A stretch of DNA of 64,000 nt from Alcaligenes faecalis (GCF_005311025.1 NZ_CP031747.1:2044954-2108953), one strand, 5' to 3'. Numbered from the stretch's first letter, positions 29,669-38,618 are shown. Numbers and translations are program-made. The notes: generated by a model not told the origin, from the letters alone.

Positions 29669-29992
29669 ATGGATCTGACAACACGACTTCATCAAGAGGT
29701 GCATCAGGCGATCACCGGAGCAACTGCCCATCGCTACAGAGCACTGCTGGCTTTGCAGCGGAGCGGCCAGATCAGGCATTTGGTACAGCAGCCATCCTGG
29801 AGTCTGGTGCCACGGCTTTTCAGCCACCTGATACCTGCCGGCAGGATTTGCTATATCGCGGATTTTGCCTACACGGACAACAGCAGCGGCGATCGCATTG
29901 TGCAGCTAAGCGGCGATCCAGAAAGCCTGTTCCAAAGCATCAAACGAATTTTGCTGACCCGGATGCACGGCATCACCGTTCATCGGGCTTGA
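29669..29992 (+). CDS. DUF1064-like phage protein, nuclease residues degenerate
   Basis: 107 residues. The family outline is visible: RYRALLALQRSGQIRHLVQQ, then YIADFAYTD, then a C-terminal helix ending HGITVHR. In active DUF1064 proteins the segment after the second strand reads like VVEDVKG; here it is IVQLSGD, so the acidic/Lys pair is lost. It probably derives from a phage nuclease that no longer cuts. AAGGAG at the previous stop serves as ribosome-binding site. Confidence 0.55.
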   Translation: MDLTTRLHQEVHQAITGATAHRYRALLALQRSGQIRHLVQQPSWSLVPRLFSHLIPAGRICYIADFAYTDNSSGDRIVQLSGDPESLFQSIKRILLTRMHGITVHRA

Positions 29993-30005
29993 AGGAGGAA
30001 CCCAC

Positions 30006-30386
30006 ATGACAATCAAAGCAGAAAAAAAGCAGGGTCTGAGCGGCGACGATTTGCTCTGGAATTGGGCCCGTTGGTGCTGGTCCGGGCAGACCGTGGGCAA
30101 TATGGAACGCTACGTTCCCTGGCAAGAGGACTTTCGGCCCATACATCAAGACCACGCTTTGGCGGTTGACGCCCTCTACCAGCGCCTGCCGCATTACCAA
30201 GCCATGGTCATCCAGGCCGAGTACCCGCGCAAGAACGCTCAGTACGGTCATTTGACCGCCAGCGAACGCCAGGCCACAGCCCGTTTGTGGATCAAAAAGG
30301 TGACTGGCGCGGTCCTTCGGGATGAAGACTACCGCCGCCATTTGATGGATTTCAGAATCACAGTCGAGAAGGAGATTTTGCGGTGA
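30006..30386 (+). CDS. late antiterminator Q-like protein
   Basis: 126 residues. The N-terminal WNWARWCWSGQ and middle ALYQRLPHYQAMVIQAEYPR recall the phage antitermination Q/ArpU-like group with a sigma-region-4-like fold. The assignment is by eye and by position: last but one early gene, just before a strong terminator and the late operon. A strong ribosome-binding site (GGAGGA) precedes it. Confidence 0.5.
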   Translation: MTIKAEKKQGLSGDDLLWNWARWCWSGQTVGNMERYVPWQEDFRPIHQDHALAVDALYQRLPHYQAMVIQAEYPRKNAQYGHLTASERQATARLWIKKVTGAVLRDEDYRRHLMDFRITVEKEILR

Positions 30387-30631
30387 AGTATGCAGCCGAA
30401 GTCATAGACCTGTTAGCGGCCTATCCGGGACGAGAGTTCCGCATGATCCAGATTGTGCGGCACGTCAGCAAAGGCATGGAGCTGTCCACGGCCCAACGCA
30501 ACGCCATGCGCGAAGGGGTCAAGCGTGTGCTGGCGCAATTGCAGGATTCAGGTCAGGTGGACAAGATCAAAGAGGGTGAAACCTCTGCCTTTTACGCCTG
30601 GCGTTGCAGTCTGCAACATGGTCCGCTATGA
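30383..30631 (+). CDS. small winged-helix-like phage protein
   Basis: 82 residues starting at a GTG that overlaps the previous stop by 4 bases. The helical pattern and IVRHVSKGMELSTAQRNAMREG with a C-terminal basic/aromatic strand suggest a small winged helix. No family recognised. It may help the Q-like protein control late genes. Confidence 0.55.
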   Translation: MKYAAEVIDLLAAYPGREFRMIQIVRHVSKGMELSTAQRNAMREGVKRVLAQLQDSGQVDKIKEGETSAFYAWRCSLQHGPL

Positions 30632-30682
30632 ATCTGCAAGGCTAATTGCAATAATGGGCGTGCAAAGTTGCGTCCAATGCAA
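30603..30682 (+). promoter_or_regulatory. TGCAA repeat array before the late operon
   Basis: Five direct TGCAA units start at 30612, 30635, 30647, 30661 and 30678. The first is part of a palindrome GTTGCAG-T-CTGCAAC (30603-30617). The array ends 9 bp before a strong terminator. It may be the binding site for a late activator or antiterminator, similar in logic to pyocin P-boxes. Confidence 0.5.
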
Positions 30683-30690
30683 ACGAAACA

Positions 30691-30723
30691 ACCCCGAGCA
30701 AGAAATTGCTGCGGGGTTTTTTT
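30691..30723 (+). terminator. terminator at the head of the late operon
   Basis: Outer stem ACCCCG / CGGGGT, inner AGCAA / TTGCT, then T7. It lies between the early genes and the tail genes, the position of tR' in lambdoid phages. It marks the point where a head module would normally follow. Confidence 0.85.
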
Positions 30724-30805
30724 ATGCCTGGTCACAGCAACCCACGCACAGTCGTCGATTGGCCGTCAAGCAGATGGCCAGGACCGTTCAGGAGAACTAC
30801 ACAAG

Positions 30806-31225
30806 ATGAACTTTGAACAGATCAGTAAAGCCATTATTGATCACATGGTGGCATTGACCGGGATTGCTCAGGAGCGCATCGAGTATCCCAATGCCCATGC
30901 AGTCTTTACCCCGCCGGATACGGGCGTCTGGTGCCGTTTGCTGATCAAGAATACCGATTCGGAAATCTCGGGCATGGGTGCGAGACCCTACACCCGCAAA
31001 TTGGGCGAGATTCTGATCGAGTGTTTTGATCGTTTGGGTCAGGGCCGTCAGGAGCTGGATCGCCTGAGCGATGCCGTAGATGAACACTTTTCCTTCTGGT
31101 CTGAAGGAGAGTTGGAATGCCTGGGCCTGAGCCAGGTCGACGTGGCAGCGGATGACCCGCAAAAACGGCCACAACGCGAAGAGTTTTACCAGATCAACCT
31201 GACCGTCCCGTTTCGGGCCGGTTGA
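30806..31225 (+). CDS. tail terminator protein (lambda U-like)
   Basis: 139 residues. Size and position (immediately before the major tail protein) fit a lambda gpU/tail-completion protein. Visible: mixed alpha/beta pattern with WCRLLIKNTDSEISG and a C-terminal FYQINLTVPFRAG strand. gpU caps the tail tube and, in a phage, joins it to the head. Its retention without a head is compatible with tailocins, which need length-capped tubes. Start has GGAG upstream. Confidence 0.65.
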   Translation: MNFEQISKAIIDHMVALTGIAQERIEYPNAHAVFTPPDTGVWCRLLIKNTDSEISGMGARPYTRKLGEILIECFDRLGQGRQELDRLSDAVDEHFSFWSEGELECLGLSQVDVAADDPQKRPQREEFYQINLTVPFRAG

Positions 31226-31246
31226 TTTTTTACCTGTTTTTTTGTG

Positions 31247-31270
31247 CCGACCTCGCGTCGGTTTTTTTTT
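31247..31270 (+). terminator. terminator-like hairpin before the major tail gene
   Basis: Stem CCGAC / GTCGG with loop CTCGC followed by T9, 25 bp before the next start codon. Confidence 0.65.
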
Positions 31271-31294
31271 GCCTGCATACAGGAGAGATGCATT

Positions 31295-32218
31295 ATGAGT
31301 TCTGGCGCTAAAGTTACTAGCTACCTGGTTAAAGAAACCGTTCCCGGTGTAACCCCCGGTTCGGGCTGGCAGACGCTGCGCGTTACCGGCAACACACTGA
31401 CTCCTACCCTGAACAAAGAGGAGTCCGAAGAAATCACCGATTCGCGTATTGGTCAGGGTTCGATCGTGACCAGTATTGATATTGGTGGCGACATCACGGG
31501 CGAACTGTCCTACGGCACCTTTGACGAGCTGCTGGCCGCTGCCTTCTACGGCGAGTGGAAAGAGAGCAAGCTGAGCGTGGGCGAGACCCGCAGCACCTTC
31601 AGCCTGGCCAAAGCCTATCGTGACGTGGATGTCTACGCGCTGTTCAAGGGTGCACATGTCAGCACCTTTGCCCTGGAAGTGCCTGAAGAAGGCAAAGCCA
31701 CCGTAACCTTCACCATGTCTTGCCTGGATTACGAAGACAAGGAAACTCCCTTTGCCACCGATCCGGCCGAGCCCAGCCAAACACCTTTCATGTCCTCGAT
31801 CAGCGTGGGCGATGTGAAAGCCAATGGTGTGTCTTTGGCTGGTCAGGCTTGCGTATCGGGCCTGACCCTGAACATCGACAATCAGTTGCAGACCCAACGC
31901 TGCTTTGGTGCCGAGCGCTTGGGCCCCGGCGCCCTGATTGAGACCGCAGCAGCCATCACCGGCACAGTGACCCTGGCTTGGTCCCAGAAGGCTTGGGAGC
32001 TGTGGAAGAACCAGTTCAAACGCACCCCGATCGCCATTTCCTTCCCGATCACCGACTCCCTTGGCAACAAGTACGAGATCGATCTGCCCGCCATTGAGGT
32101 CGATGGTGACCTGCCTAACGGTGCCAAGGGCGACATTCTGAAAGTGGAGCTGAACTTCACTGTGGCCAAGCAAACCCCTGTGCTGACGCGTAGTCCTGTT
32201 GCTGCGCCTGCACCTTAA
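31295..32218 (+). CDS. major tail tube protein (lambda V-like)
   Basis: 307 residues starting MSSGAKVTSYLVKE with AGGAGAG upstream. The tube-domain pattern is seen in EEITDSRIGQGSIVTSIDIGGDITGEL and later TSCLDYEDKE-like MSCLDYED and LTLNIDNQLQTQRCFG; quoted segments are conserved in phage tail tube proteins of the TTP_6/DUF3383-like kind. It polymerises into the flexible tube. It is encoded with strong codon bias relative to the neighbouring tail genes, as expected for the most abundant component. Confidence 0.8.
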   Translation: MSSGAKVTSYLVKETVPGVTPGSGWQTLRVTGNTLTPTLNKEESEEITDSRIGQGSIVTSIDIGGDITGELSYGTFDELLAAAFYGEWKESKLSVGETRSTFSLAKAYRDVDVYALFKGAHVSTFALEVPEEGKATVTFTMSCLDYEDKETPFATDPAEPSQTPFMSSISVGDVKANGVSLAGQACVSGLTLNIDNQLQTQRCFGAERLGPGALIETAAAITGTVTLAWSQKAWELWKNQFKRTPIAISFPITDSLGNKYEIDLPAIEVDGDLPNGAKGDILKVELNFTVAKQTPVLTRSPVAAPAP

Positions 32219-32229
32219 GGAGTGATGGC

Positions 32230-32703
32230 ATGGCTTTGAAGATTAATCGCCTGGAATCGGTGCTGAGTCAGGAGCGGTGGGAGGATTATGACGAGGACGT
32301 GTCTTTCAAGATTGCGGCGCTTGATACCGAGGCTTATCAAATAGCCTTGGAGCGAGCTCGCCGCTTGATTGCACGGGAAGATGCAGGGCATTCACTGGCG
32401 GCTATTCGTGTTTCAAGTAACGATGTCCGCGAGCACGATGTTCAGTGCCAGTTGTTGAGCACGTATATCGTCAAGGACTGGAAGGGTGAGGTCCTTGATG
32501 AAGCGGGCAATGTCATTCCTTATTCGCCCGAGAATGCGACCAAGTTGTTGTCAGAGAACACAGACCTTTTTGTCTGGGTGATTGCGACAGCGGCCCATGT
32601 TGCGGCCAATGCGAAGAAGGAGGCCCAGGAAACCGTGGAAAAGTCCTCGCCCGGTTCCAGTGGGAAAAAGAGTGGGCCGGGCAAAATGAAAAGCGCAAGC
32701 TGA
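32230..32703 (+). CDS. tail assembly chaperone, short form (lambda G-like)
   Basis: 157 residues between the tube protein and the tape measure, the fixed place of the G/GT chaperones. N-terminus MALKINRLESVLSQ; C-terminus is a Ser/Lys/Gly-rich tail ending soon after an A5 run. The -1 frame stays open through this tail and continues to 32948. Ribosome-binding site AAGGAG precedes it. Confidence 0.75.
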   Translation: MALKINRLESVLSQERWEDYDEDVSFKIAALDTEAYQIALERARRLIAREDAGHSLAAIRVSSNDVREHDVQCQLLSTYIVKDWKGEVLDEAGNVIPYSPENATKLLSENTDLFVWVIATAAHVAANAKKEAQETVEKSSPGSSGKKSGPGKMKSAS

Positions 32704-32948
32704 TTCATTCGACTCTCGGTGCTCAGATCCCGGATGAACCTCCCAGTGATCCCATTACGGATCATGTCATCCGTGTTTATTGTGCTGCAGACCGTTGTCG
32801 AAGTGTGATTGTCGGAATGGGCGGGGCGGTGCCATTGCCCCTTTCTACCGAGAACATAAGCGCCGTGGTCCAGGCATACGGAACCCCACTGCCCCGGCAA
32901 GAGTTGGATATGGCTGTGTTTGAGCTTGATCGCTTGGAACGCAGTTGA
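32230..32948 (+). CDS. tail assembly chaperone, frameshifted GT-like form
   Basis: Reading the -1 frame from about 32661 gives a continuation starting WEKEWAGQNEKRKLIH and ending FELDRLERS at 32948. It adds ~95 codons with no start codon or ribosome-binding site of its own near the junction. The zero-frame codons GGG AAA AAG at 32662-32670 give a plausible slip (A5 then G). A -1 shift here is the hallmark of lambda-type GT chaperones. The exact slip codon is inferred. Confidence 0.65.
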
Positions 32949-33066
32949 TTGCCTGGTGGTGGGAGCAGGAGGTGGGCCAGCTGGGGTTGCACGTTTACCT
33001 GGCTGGCCCAATTGTTTTGATAGGGTTCAGGTCCTGAGATTTGAATCAGCGTCTATGTGCGGTTTT

Positions 33067-33090
33067 CCCTGCTTTGGCAGGGTTTTTTTT
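33067..33090 (+). terminator. terminator-like hairpin before the tape measure gene
   Basis: Stem CCCTGC / GCAGGG, loop TTTG, then T8; 15 bp before the tape measure start codon. Confidence 0.7.
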
Positions 33091-33105
33091 ATCTGGAGAA
33101 TTTGA

Positions 33106-36102
33106 ATGGCGCAAGAGTCTCGATTGACTATTACGCTCGATACTCGGTCGGCGGAGCAAGGTGCCAAAGATCTGACGCTTGCCCTAAATGCAATGGAGGC
33201 GGCTGGCATTCGTGTTGCGGCCATGTCGGATCGAGTCAATGGCAGTATGGCAGGCGTCAGTCATGCGACCCTCTCAAGTGCTGCCTCAGCCGCTGTGATG
33301 GACCGAGTGTTGAAGTCTGCCTTAAGTAGTTTTTCGGCCATGGATTTGATTGAGATGGCCGAGCAGTGGGATAGCTATGCCGAGCGCATGGCGGTTGCGA
33401 CGCAGTCTTTAGGCGAGTACGACCAGGCCCAGGCACGGGTGGCGCAGCTTGCTCAGGCGACATCCCGCCCTATTGATGAAACACGTGAAGCATTCATCGC
33501 ACTTTCCCCGGCTTTGCGGGAGATCGGTCTTGGTTTTGATCAAAGCATGGATGCAGTAGGGGCTTTTTCTGGACTGTTGGCAACGAATGGGGCTAGTGCA
33601 GATAGCGGCGCAGTCGCCATGGAGGCGTTTGCCAATTCGTTTCGTACCGGTGCAGTTAATGCCAGTGACTGGGCGCAGATTACTGGTACTGTTGATTCCC
33701 TGATTTCCCATATGGCCGACAGCACAGGGAAAACGACGGCAGAGATTGATCAGTTGGGCAGGAGTGGGCAGATGTCTGCCCAGATGTTGGCTCAAGGGTT
33801 GGCATCTTCTTATATCCCTGCCTTGCAGCAACTGGAGTTGATGCCCAAGACAGTCAGTGGCGCGCTGACAAACTTGAACTCGGCATTTAGCGAGTACGTA
33901 GGCAATACGAATAACTCCTTGCAAGCAACGACATTGTTGGCTTCGGGAATCAACTTCATTTCCCAGAATTTTGAGTCGTTTGCAGATGTTCTGGGGACTG
34001 TGGCCCTGGGTGCACTGGGGGTCTATACGTCGCGGACGATTGGTGCTGTTGCGGCAACTGTGAGTGCCACTGTGGCGAGCCATACCAAGGCTGCTGCTAC
34101 GCTTGCTGCTGCCAGAGCGGAAGCACAAGCTGCGGCTGCGGCTTTGACAAGCGCACAAGCGAATCTTGGGTTGACTACGACCCATGCGCAGGTGGCAACA
34201 GCAAAGCTGGCGGACGAGGCTGCCACAAAGCGCTTGGTAGCCGTGCAATCAACCAGTGTAAGTACTGGTAGAGCATTGCTGGGCGTGTTGGGGGGGCCGG
34301 TAGGGCTTGGTGTTACAGCAGCACTCGCAGCTGGGTCGTTTTTGCTCTTTAGTAATAATGCAAATACTGCAGAGAAAAGTGCAAATAGTTTCCGTGGCTC
34401 GGTCGATTTGCTTAGTGTGTCACTCAATAAAATGGGAAGGGCTGCACTTGAGAATACCAAGTGGAAAATCGGAGAAGAACTGGTTGGTTTAGGGAAGGAC
34501 ATAGCTTTTTACAAGATTCAGCTTCAGAGTTTGGGCTCGCAGATGCATGCGATGCCAGATAAGAGTTCGCCTCTATATGAGCAGTTGAGTCGCCAGAGTA
34601 GGGATCTTTTTGAGACGTACGAAGTAGCGATGACGCGGGCGGAGGGCTTGCGATTAAAGTTTGAAAAGATTACAGAGTTGCTCAGTGCTCCTATCAGTGC
34701 TGGTGTGGAACAAGCATCGGAGGACTTTGTGAAGTTTGAATCCCAGATAGATCGTCAGATTGCACTCACTGGTAAAGCTAGTAATGCTGCATTGCTTCGA
34801 TATGATCTGGAAAAGGGTCTGCTTGGGAAAATGAGTGATGAAGAGCACAAGCGAGCCCTTGAGAAGATCGAGATGTTAGAAGCTGTTGAGCGTGCGGAAG
34901 AGGCTGCTCGCAACGCTGCTGGGGCTGATATGGGAAGTCAGCAAAAGAAGGGAGTGAATCCGTTAGTTCAGGGGTTGCAGGATCAGGTAGCAGTGCTCGG
35001 GATGTCTGAGCGTGAGATGTTTAACTATCAGCTGCGACTTTCAGGAGCCTCAGAGAAGGAGATGGGGCTCGCAAATGCGTTGTTCGAAACTAAAGAGGCT
35101 TTTGAGCAGGCAAAAGTAGCCCAGGACGCATATAAGTCGCTTATGTTGGAGTTGAGCACAGAGGAAGAGCGCAGTACGGATACTTTTAAAAATAGAGTCC
35201 GTGTTTTGAATGAGGCGGGATTGTCTGCCGATGAATATTCCAATGCAATACAAAAGCTGGTGCAAAGCAGCATCTCTGTAGCACCTCAGTTCAATGAGCC
35301 TACCAGTACATTGGGAGGGGGGATTGGAGAGTTATTGAATGTCACACGAGGTGAGGCTGCACTGGATGAGTGGCGTGCAAAAGAGTTGGCAGAAAAGGCT
35401 GCGTACTTTGAGACCTTGGAAGGTATGGAGGAGGAACATGCTGCAGCTATTTTGGAAATAAATACGCGTTACAACGAGCAGCAGTCGATTCTATCTGAAG
35501 CATGGCGGTCAGCGACATTATCTAGTTTTTCGACTGTGACTAGTGATGCTATGCAAATGCTGAAAGCGTTGGGGCAAGAGGGATCGACAGCTTATAAGGT
35601 TCTTTTTTATGCCAATAAGGCCGCTAGCATTGCCCAAGCAATTATTAATACAGAAGTCGCTTACACCCAGGCTATGGCGATTCCAGGTGGAAAGGGACTG
35701 GCAATAGCGCCGTGGATTCGCGGGATGGGCTACGCCTCGGTCGCTATGATTGCGGCTACTTCTTTGAGCGGGATGGCTCATGACGGTCTTGACCAGATAC
35801 CGCGTGAGGGCACCTGGTTGCTGGATAAAGGTGAGCGGGTGCTTAGTTCTAGACAAAATAATGATCTCACTTCTTATCTTCAAAGAGCTAACAAGACTTC
35901 TGCAGGGGGCGCACAGTCAGCTCCAATTAATGTCGAGGTGAATATTTCTAGTAATGGTTCAGCCCAAATGCAGACTAGTGGTGGCAGTCAGGCAGATGCC
36001 AGGCAACTAGGTGAATTGATTGCCGGGCAAGTTCAGAAAGTGCTGGCCAGTGAAATGCGGCAAGGCGGCTTACTGTGGAATCAACAACAAGGGTATGCAT
36101 GA
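33106..36102 (+). CDS. tape measure protein (lambda H-like)
   Basis: 998 residues, mainly helical. The N-terminal ~300 residues match the lambda tape-measure domain style (LTITLDTRSAEQGAKDL, SFANSFRTGAVNASDWAQI). A hydrophobic Ala/Gly-rich middle (about 300-430) and a C-terminal part with the conserved YASVAMIAATSLSGMAHDG and GERVLS follow. It sets tube length. Codons are more A/T-rich than host genes. The stop overlaps the next start (ATGA). Confidence 0.9.
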   Translation: MAQESRLTITLDTRSAEQGAKDLTLALNAMEAAGIRVAAMSDRVNGSMAGVSHATLSSAASAAVMDRVLKSALSSFSAMDLIEMAEQWDSYAERMAVATQSLGEYDQAQARVAQLAQATSRPIDETREAFIALSPALREIGLGFDQSMDAVGAFSGLLATNGASADSGAVAMEAFANSFRTGAVNASDWAQITGTVDSLISHMADSTGKTTAEIDQLGRSGQMSAQMLAQGLASSYIPALQQLELMPKTVSGALTNLNSAFSEYVGNTNNSLQATTLLASGINFISQNFESFADVLGTVALGALGVYTSRTIGAVAATVSATVASHTKAAATLAAARAEAQAAAAALTSAQANLGLTTTHAQVATAKLADEAATKRLVAVQSTSVSTGRALLGVLGGPVGLGVTAALAAGSFLLFSNNANTAEKSANSFRGSVDLLSVSLNKMGRAALENTKWKIGEELVGLGKDIAFYKIQLQSLGSQMHAMPDKSSPLYEQLSRQSRDLFETYEVAMTRAEGLRLKFEKITELLSAPISAGVEQASEDFVKFESQIDRQIALTGKASNAALLRYDLEKGLLGKMSDEEHKRALEKIEMLEAVERAEEAARNAAGADMGSQQKKGVNPLVQGLQDQVAVLGMSEREMFNYQLRLSGASEKEMGLANALFETKEAFEQAKVAQDAYKSLMLELSTEEERSTDTFKNRVRVLNEAGLSADEYSNAIQKLVQSSISVAPQFNEPTSTLGGGIGELLNVTRGEAALDEWRAKELAEKAAYFETLEGMEEEHAAAILEINTRYNEQQSILSEAWRSATLSSFSTVTSDAMQMLKALGQEGSTAYKVLFYANKAASIAQAIINTEVAYTQAMAIPGGKGLAIAPWIRGMGYASVAMIAATSLSGMAHDGLDQIPREGTWLLDKGERVLSSRQNNDLTSYLQRANKTSAGGAQSAPINVEVNISSNGSAQMQTSGGSQADARQLGELIAGQVQKVLASEMRQGGLLWNQQQGYA

Positions 36103-36440
36103 TGAATACATTTACTTGGGCGGCGGAACAGCAAAATATGGTGCAAGAGGTTGAGTTCCAGGTTTTGTCAGCCAAGCTGGGTGATGGTTATGTACAACGG
36201 GTGGGCAAAGGGATGAACTCCAAAGACGCCAAGTGGTCTTTGGTGTTTTTGGGGCGACAGCAGCGTATTGATGAGATCACAGAGTTTTTGGATGAACATG
36301 CTGGATGGTGCTCTTTTCTTTGGACCCCACCTGGGCAGAGCACGGCGATTGTTACCACTTGTGGTGCCTATTCGCAGGAACATCAAGGCGCCGATGTTTG
36401 GCGACTGTCCGCAACTTTTGAGAAGGGGTTTCAACCATGA
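36099..36440 (+). CDS. minor tail protein (lambda M-like)
   Basis: 113 residues. Phage minor tail family signature: VLSAKLGDGYVQRV near the N-terminus, WSLVFLGR, and the end WRLSATFEKGFQP. M initiates the tail tip complex. Tandem ATG at 36099/36102; overlap with the tape measure stop favours coupling. Confidence 0.85.
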   Translation: MMNTFTWAAEQQNMVQEVEFQVLSAKLGDGYVQRVGKGMNSKDAKWSLVFLGRQQRIDEITEFLDEHAGWCSFLWTPPGQSTAIVTTCGAYSQEHQGADVWRLSATFEKGFQP

Positions 36441-37180
36441 CGATTACTGCAGATCTACAAAAGTTGGAGCCTGGTGCCATCGTGGAGTTGTTTGAGCTTG
36501 ATGCTGAAGAAATTGGTGCTGGCACGTTTCGTTTTCATGGCTATTCGCAAGATACACCGATTTGGTGGCAAGGAAAAAGGTATGAGCCATGGGCTATTCA
36601 AGCGACAGGATTTAAACGCGCAGGTGAAGGGCGCCAAGCGACTCCTAAAGTGCAGGTGGGAAACATTGGTGTGGATGCTCAGGGCAAGCCTGTGCCAGGG
36701 GTGATTTCCGCCTTGTGCCGGATGTATGGGGATTTAGTTGGTACACGATTTATTCGGCATCGTACCTTAGTGAAATATCTTGATGAGGCTAATTTCCCGG
36801 AGGGTAATCCTGGGGCAGATCCTACGCAGTCTTTTCCTCTTGAGGTGTGGCTGATTGAGCAGAGGTCTGCCAGTAATGCCGAAGCGGTAGAGTTTGAGTT
36901 ATCCAGCCCGTTGGATTTCCAGGGGCAGCGATTGCCAGGACGCCAAATTATGACGTATTGCTCTTGGACGCGTATCGGTGGCTATCGTGGGCCTTATTGT
37001 GGTTACACAGGTTCAGCCATGTTTGATAAGAATGATCAGCCAGTGCAGGACCCTGCTTTAGATCGTTGTCCTGGTTTTGTCCGTAGTTGCCAGTTGCGGT
37101 GGGCTAGTGTTCAGAACTGTCAACCTGAGGAAGCAGAGATTTCATTTGGTGGTGAACCGGCGGCTGATCGCCTCCGTTAA
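36437..37180 (+). CDS. minor tail protein (lambda L-like, Fe-S)
   Basis: 247 residues. The C-terminal third has the family's Cys pattern: TYCSW, RGPYCGYTG, DRCPGFVRSC. Lambda L carries a 4Fe-4S cluster at the tail tip, and these cysteines are the expected ligands. It overlaps the M-like gene by 4 bases. Confidence 0.88.
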   Translation: MTITADLQKLEPGAIVELFELDAEEIGAGTFRFHGYSQDTPIWWQGKRYEPWAIQATGFKRAGEGRQATPKVQVGNIGVDAQGKPVPGVISALCRMYGDLVGTRFIRHRTLVKYLDEANFPEGNPGADPTQSFPLEVWLIEQRSASNAEAVEFELSSPLDFQGQRLPGRQIMTYCSWTRIGGYRGPYCGYTGSAMFDKNDQPVQDPALDRCPGFVRSCQLRWASVQNCQPEEAEISFGGEPAADRLR

Positions 37181-37200
37181 CGATTGCGATGTATTGGATG

Positions 37201-37222
37201 ACCGCTATAGGCGGTTTTTTTT
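37201..37222 (+). terminator. terminator-like hairpin before the K-like gene
   Basis: Stem ACCGC / GCGGT, loop TATAG, then T7; 11 bp before the next start codon. Confidence 0.65.
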
Positions 37223-37233
37223 ATGGGTGTCAT

Positions 37234-38016
37234 ATGAATAAAAAAACCATAGAAGCGATTAATGCGCACGCCTTGGCTGAGTATCCACGTGAGGCAGTGG
37301 GTTTTGTGGTGGCTAAAGGACGCAAGGAAATTTATGTGCCCGGAGTGAATGTGGCTAGCGAGCCTGAAAATTTTTTCATAACTCGTCCGGAGGATTGGGT
37401 GCAAGCCCAGGAGCAAGGTGAGTTGATCGCTTTTGTGCACTCACATCCGAATATGTCGGCTGCGCCCAGCCAGGCGGATCGTGTGGCATGCGAGGCAATG
37501 GCTGAATATGTAAAACCTTTGGAGTGGTTGATTGTTTCAGTGATGCCAGGTGCAGGTACTCCTCAGGTACGCGAGATGGAGTCCTTCCGCCCAGAAGGTT
37601 ATCAGGCCCCTCTGATTGGTCGTCAGTTTTATCACGGGGTACTAGATTGCTACACCCTGGTGCGGGATTTTTATCGTCGTGAACGGGCAGTGGTTTTGCC
37701 AGACTTTGAACGTGAGGATGGTTGGTGGGAGGGGGATGAAGAACTGTATCTTGATAACTTTGCCAAAGCTGGTTTTGTAGAAGTTGAGGATGGTCCCAAA
37801 ACTGGTGATGTGATCCTTATGCAGCTGCGTAGCGATCGGGTTAATCATGCGGGGGTGTATTTGGGGGCCTCTTCCTTGGCTGAAGCCTCGCATTTACACC
37901 CTGTGCCCGATGCAATGCTGCACCATGCCTATGGTTACTTATCTGAACGAGTCCCTTACGGCGGTTATTGGGCACAGATTACTCGCAAGATTATTCGACA
38001 TAAGGAGTTGTTGTGA
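37234..38016 (+). CDS. tail protein K-like, JAB/MPN peptidase plus NlpC/P60
   Basis: 260 residues. The N-terminal JAMM domain has HSHPNMSAAPSQAD (HxH-x7-S-x2-D). The C-terminal NlpC/P60 domain has its Cys in LDCYTLVRDFY and His in NHAGVYLG. The protein is a tail-tip assembly or wall-degrading factor. Both active sites appear intact. Start at 37234 follows the hairpin; the longer frame through the hairpin is not credible. Confidence 0.88.
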   Translation: MNKKTIEAINAHALAEYPREAVGFVVAKGRKEIYVPGVNVASEPENFFITRPEDWVQAQEQGELIAFVHSHPNMSAAPSQADRVACEAMAEYVKPLEWLIVSVMPGAGTPQVREMESFRPEGYQAPLIGRQFYHGVLDCYTLVRDFYRRERAVVLPDFEREDGWWEGDEELYLDNFAKAGFVEVEDGPKTGDVILMQLRSDRVNHAGVYLGASSLAEASHLHPVPDAMLHHAYGYLSERVPYGGYWAQITRKIIRHKELL

Positions 38017-38618
38017 TGGCCACAGCATCGGTGAGTCAAGAGCTACGCACGATACGGTTGTATGGCAAGCTCGGTACCCGTTTTGGTCGGGTTCATCATT
38101 TGGCAGTTAATTCTCTGGCAGAAGGTGTGCGGGCTTTGTGTGTGTTATTGCCTGGTTTTGAGCGAGAACTACTGACCTCGGGGGACCGAGGCATCTCTTA
38201 TGCATGCTTTCTATCCACAACGAATATCAACGAGGAAGCGTTGGAAGCACCCGTAGGCCAGGAAGAAATACGGATTGCGCCCGTGATTCGAGGCTCGAAA
38301 CGAGGGGGGCTTTTTCAAACAATACTGGGTGTGAGCTTAGTCATTGTTGGTGCTTTGGTTGTCGGTGGTCATCCTGTGCTTGGATATGGGTTGATGGCTG
38401 CTGGTGCTGGCATGACCCTGGGCGGGGTATTTCAAATGATCATGCCTATGCAGGTGGGGTTAGGAACAGCGGATCAAGCAGAGAATAAAGCGTCCTACAA
38501 CTTTAATGGTCCAATTAATACGACGGCCCAGGGGAACCCTGTTCCGCTAGGGTATGGGCGAAAAATAGTAGGTAGTGCTGTAGTTTCAGCTGGGATTTAT
38601 TCAGAGGATCAGATGTGA
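38016..38618 (+). CDS. tail assembly protein I-like
   Basis: 200 residues. N-terminal ubiquitin-like domain (TIRLYGKLGTRFGRVHHLAV) and a Gly/Ala-rich hydrophobic middle (LGVSLVIVGALVVGG) ending in PLGYGRKIVGSAVVSAG, as in lambda gpI family proteins. AAGGAG lies before the ATG; the start overlaps the K-like stop. Confidence 0.87.
   Translation: MATASVSQELRTIRLYGKLGTRFGRVHHLAVNSLAEGVRALCVLLPGFERELLTSGDRGISYACFLSTTNINEEALEAPVGQEEIRIAPVIRGSKRGGLFQTILGVSLVIVGALVVGGHPVLGYGLMAAGAGMTLGGVFQMIMPMQVGLGTADQAENKASYNFNGPINTTAQGNPVPLGYGRKIVGSAVVSAGIYSEDQM

Noticed and set aside
30797-32173. 458-codon minus-strand frame in the tail region
   Set aside because: Runs opposite the tail terminator and tube genes and through a terminator; no recognisable protein.
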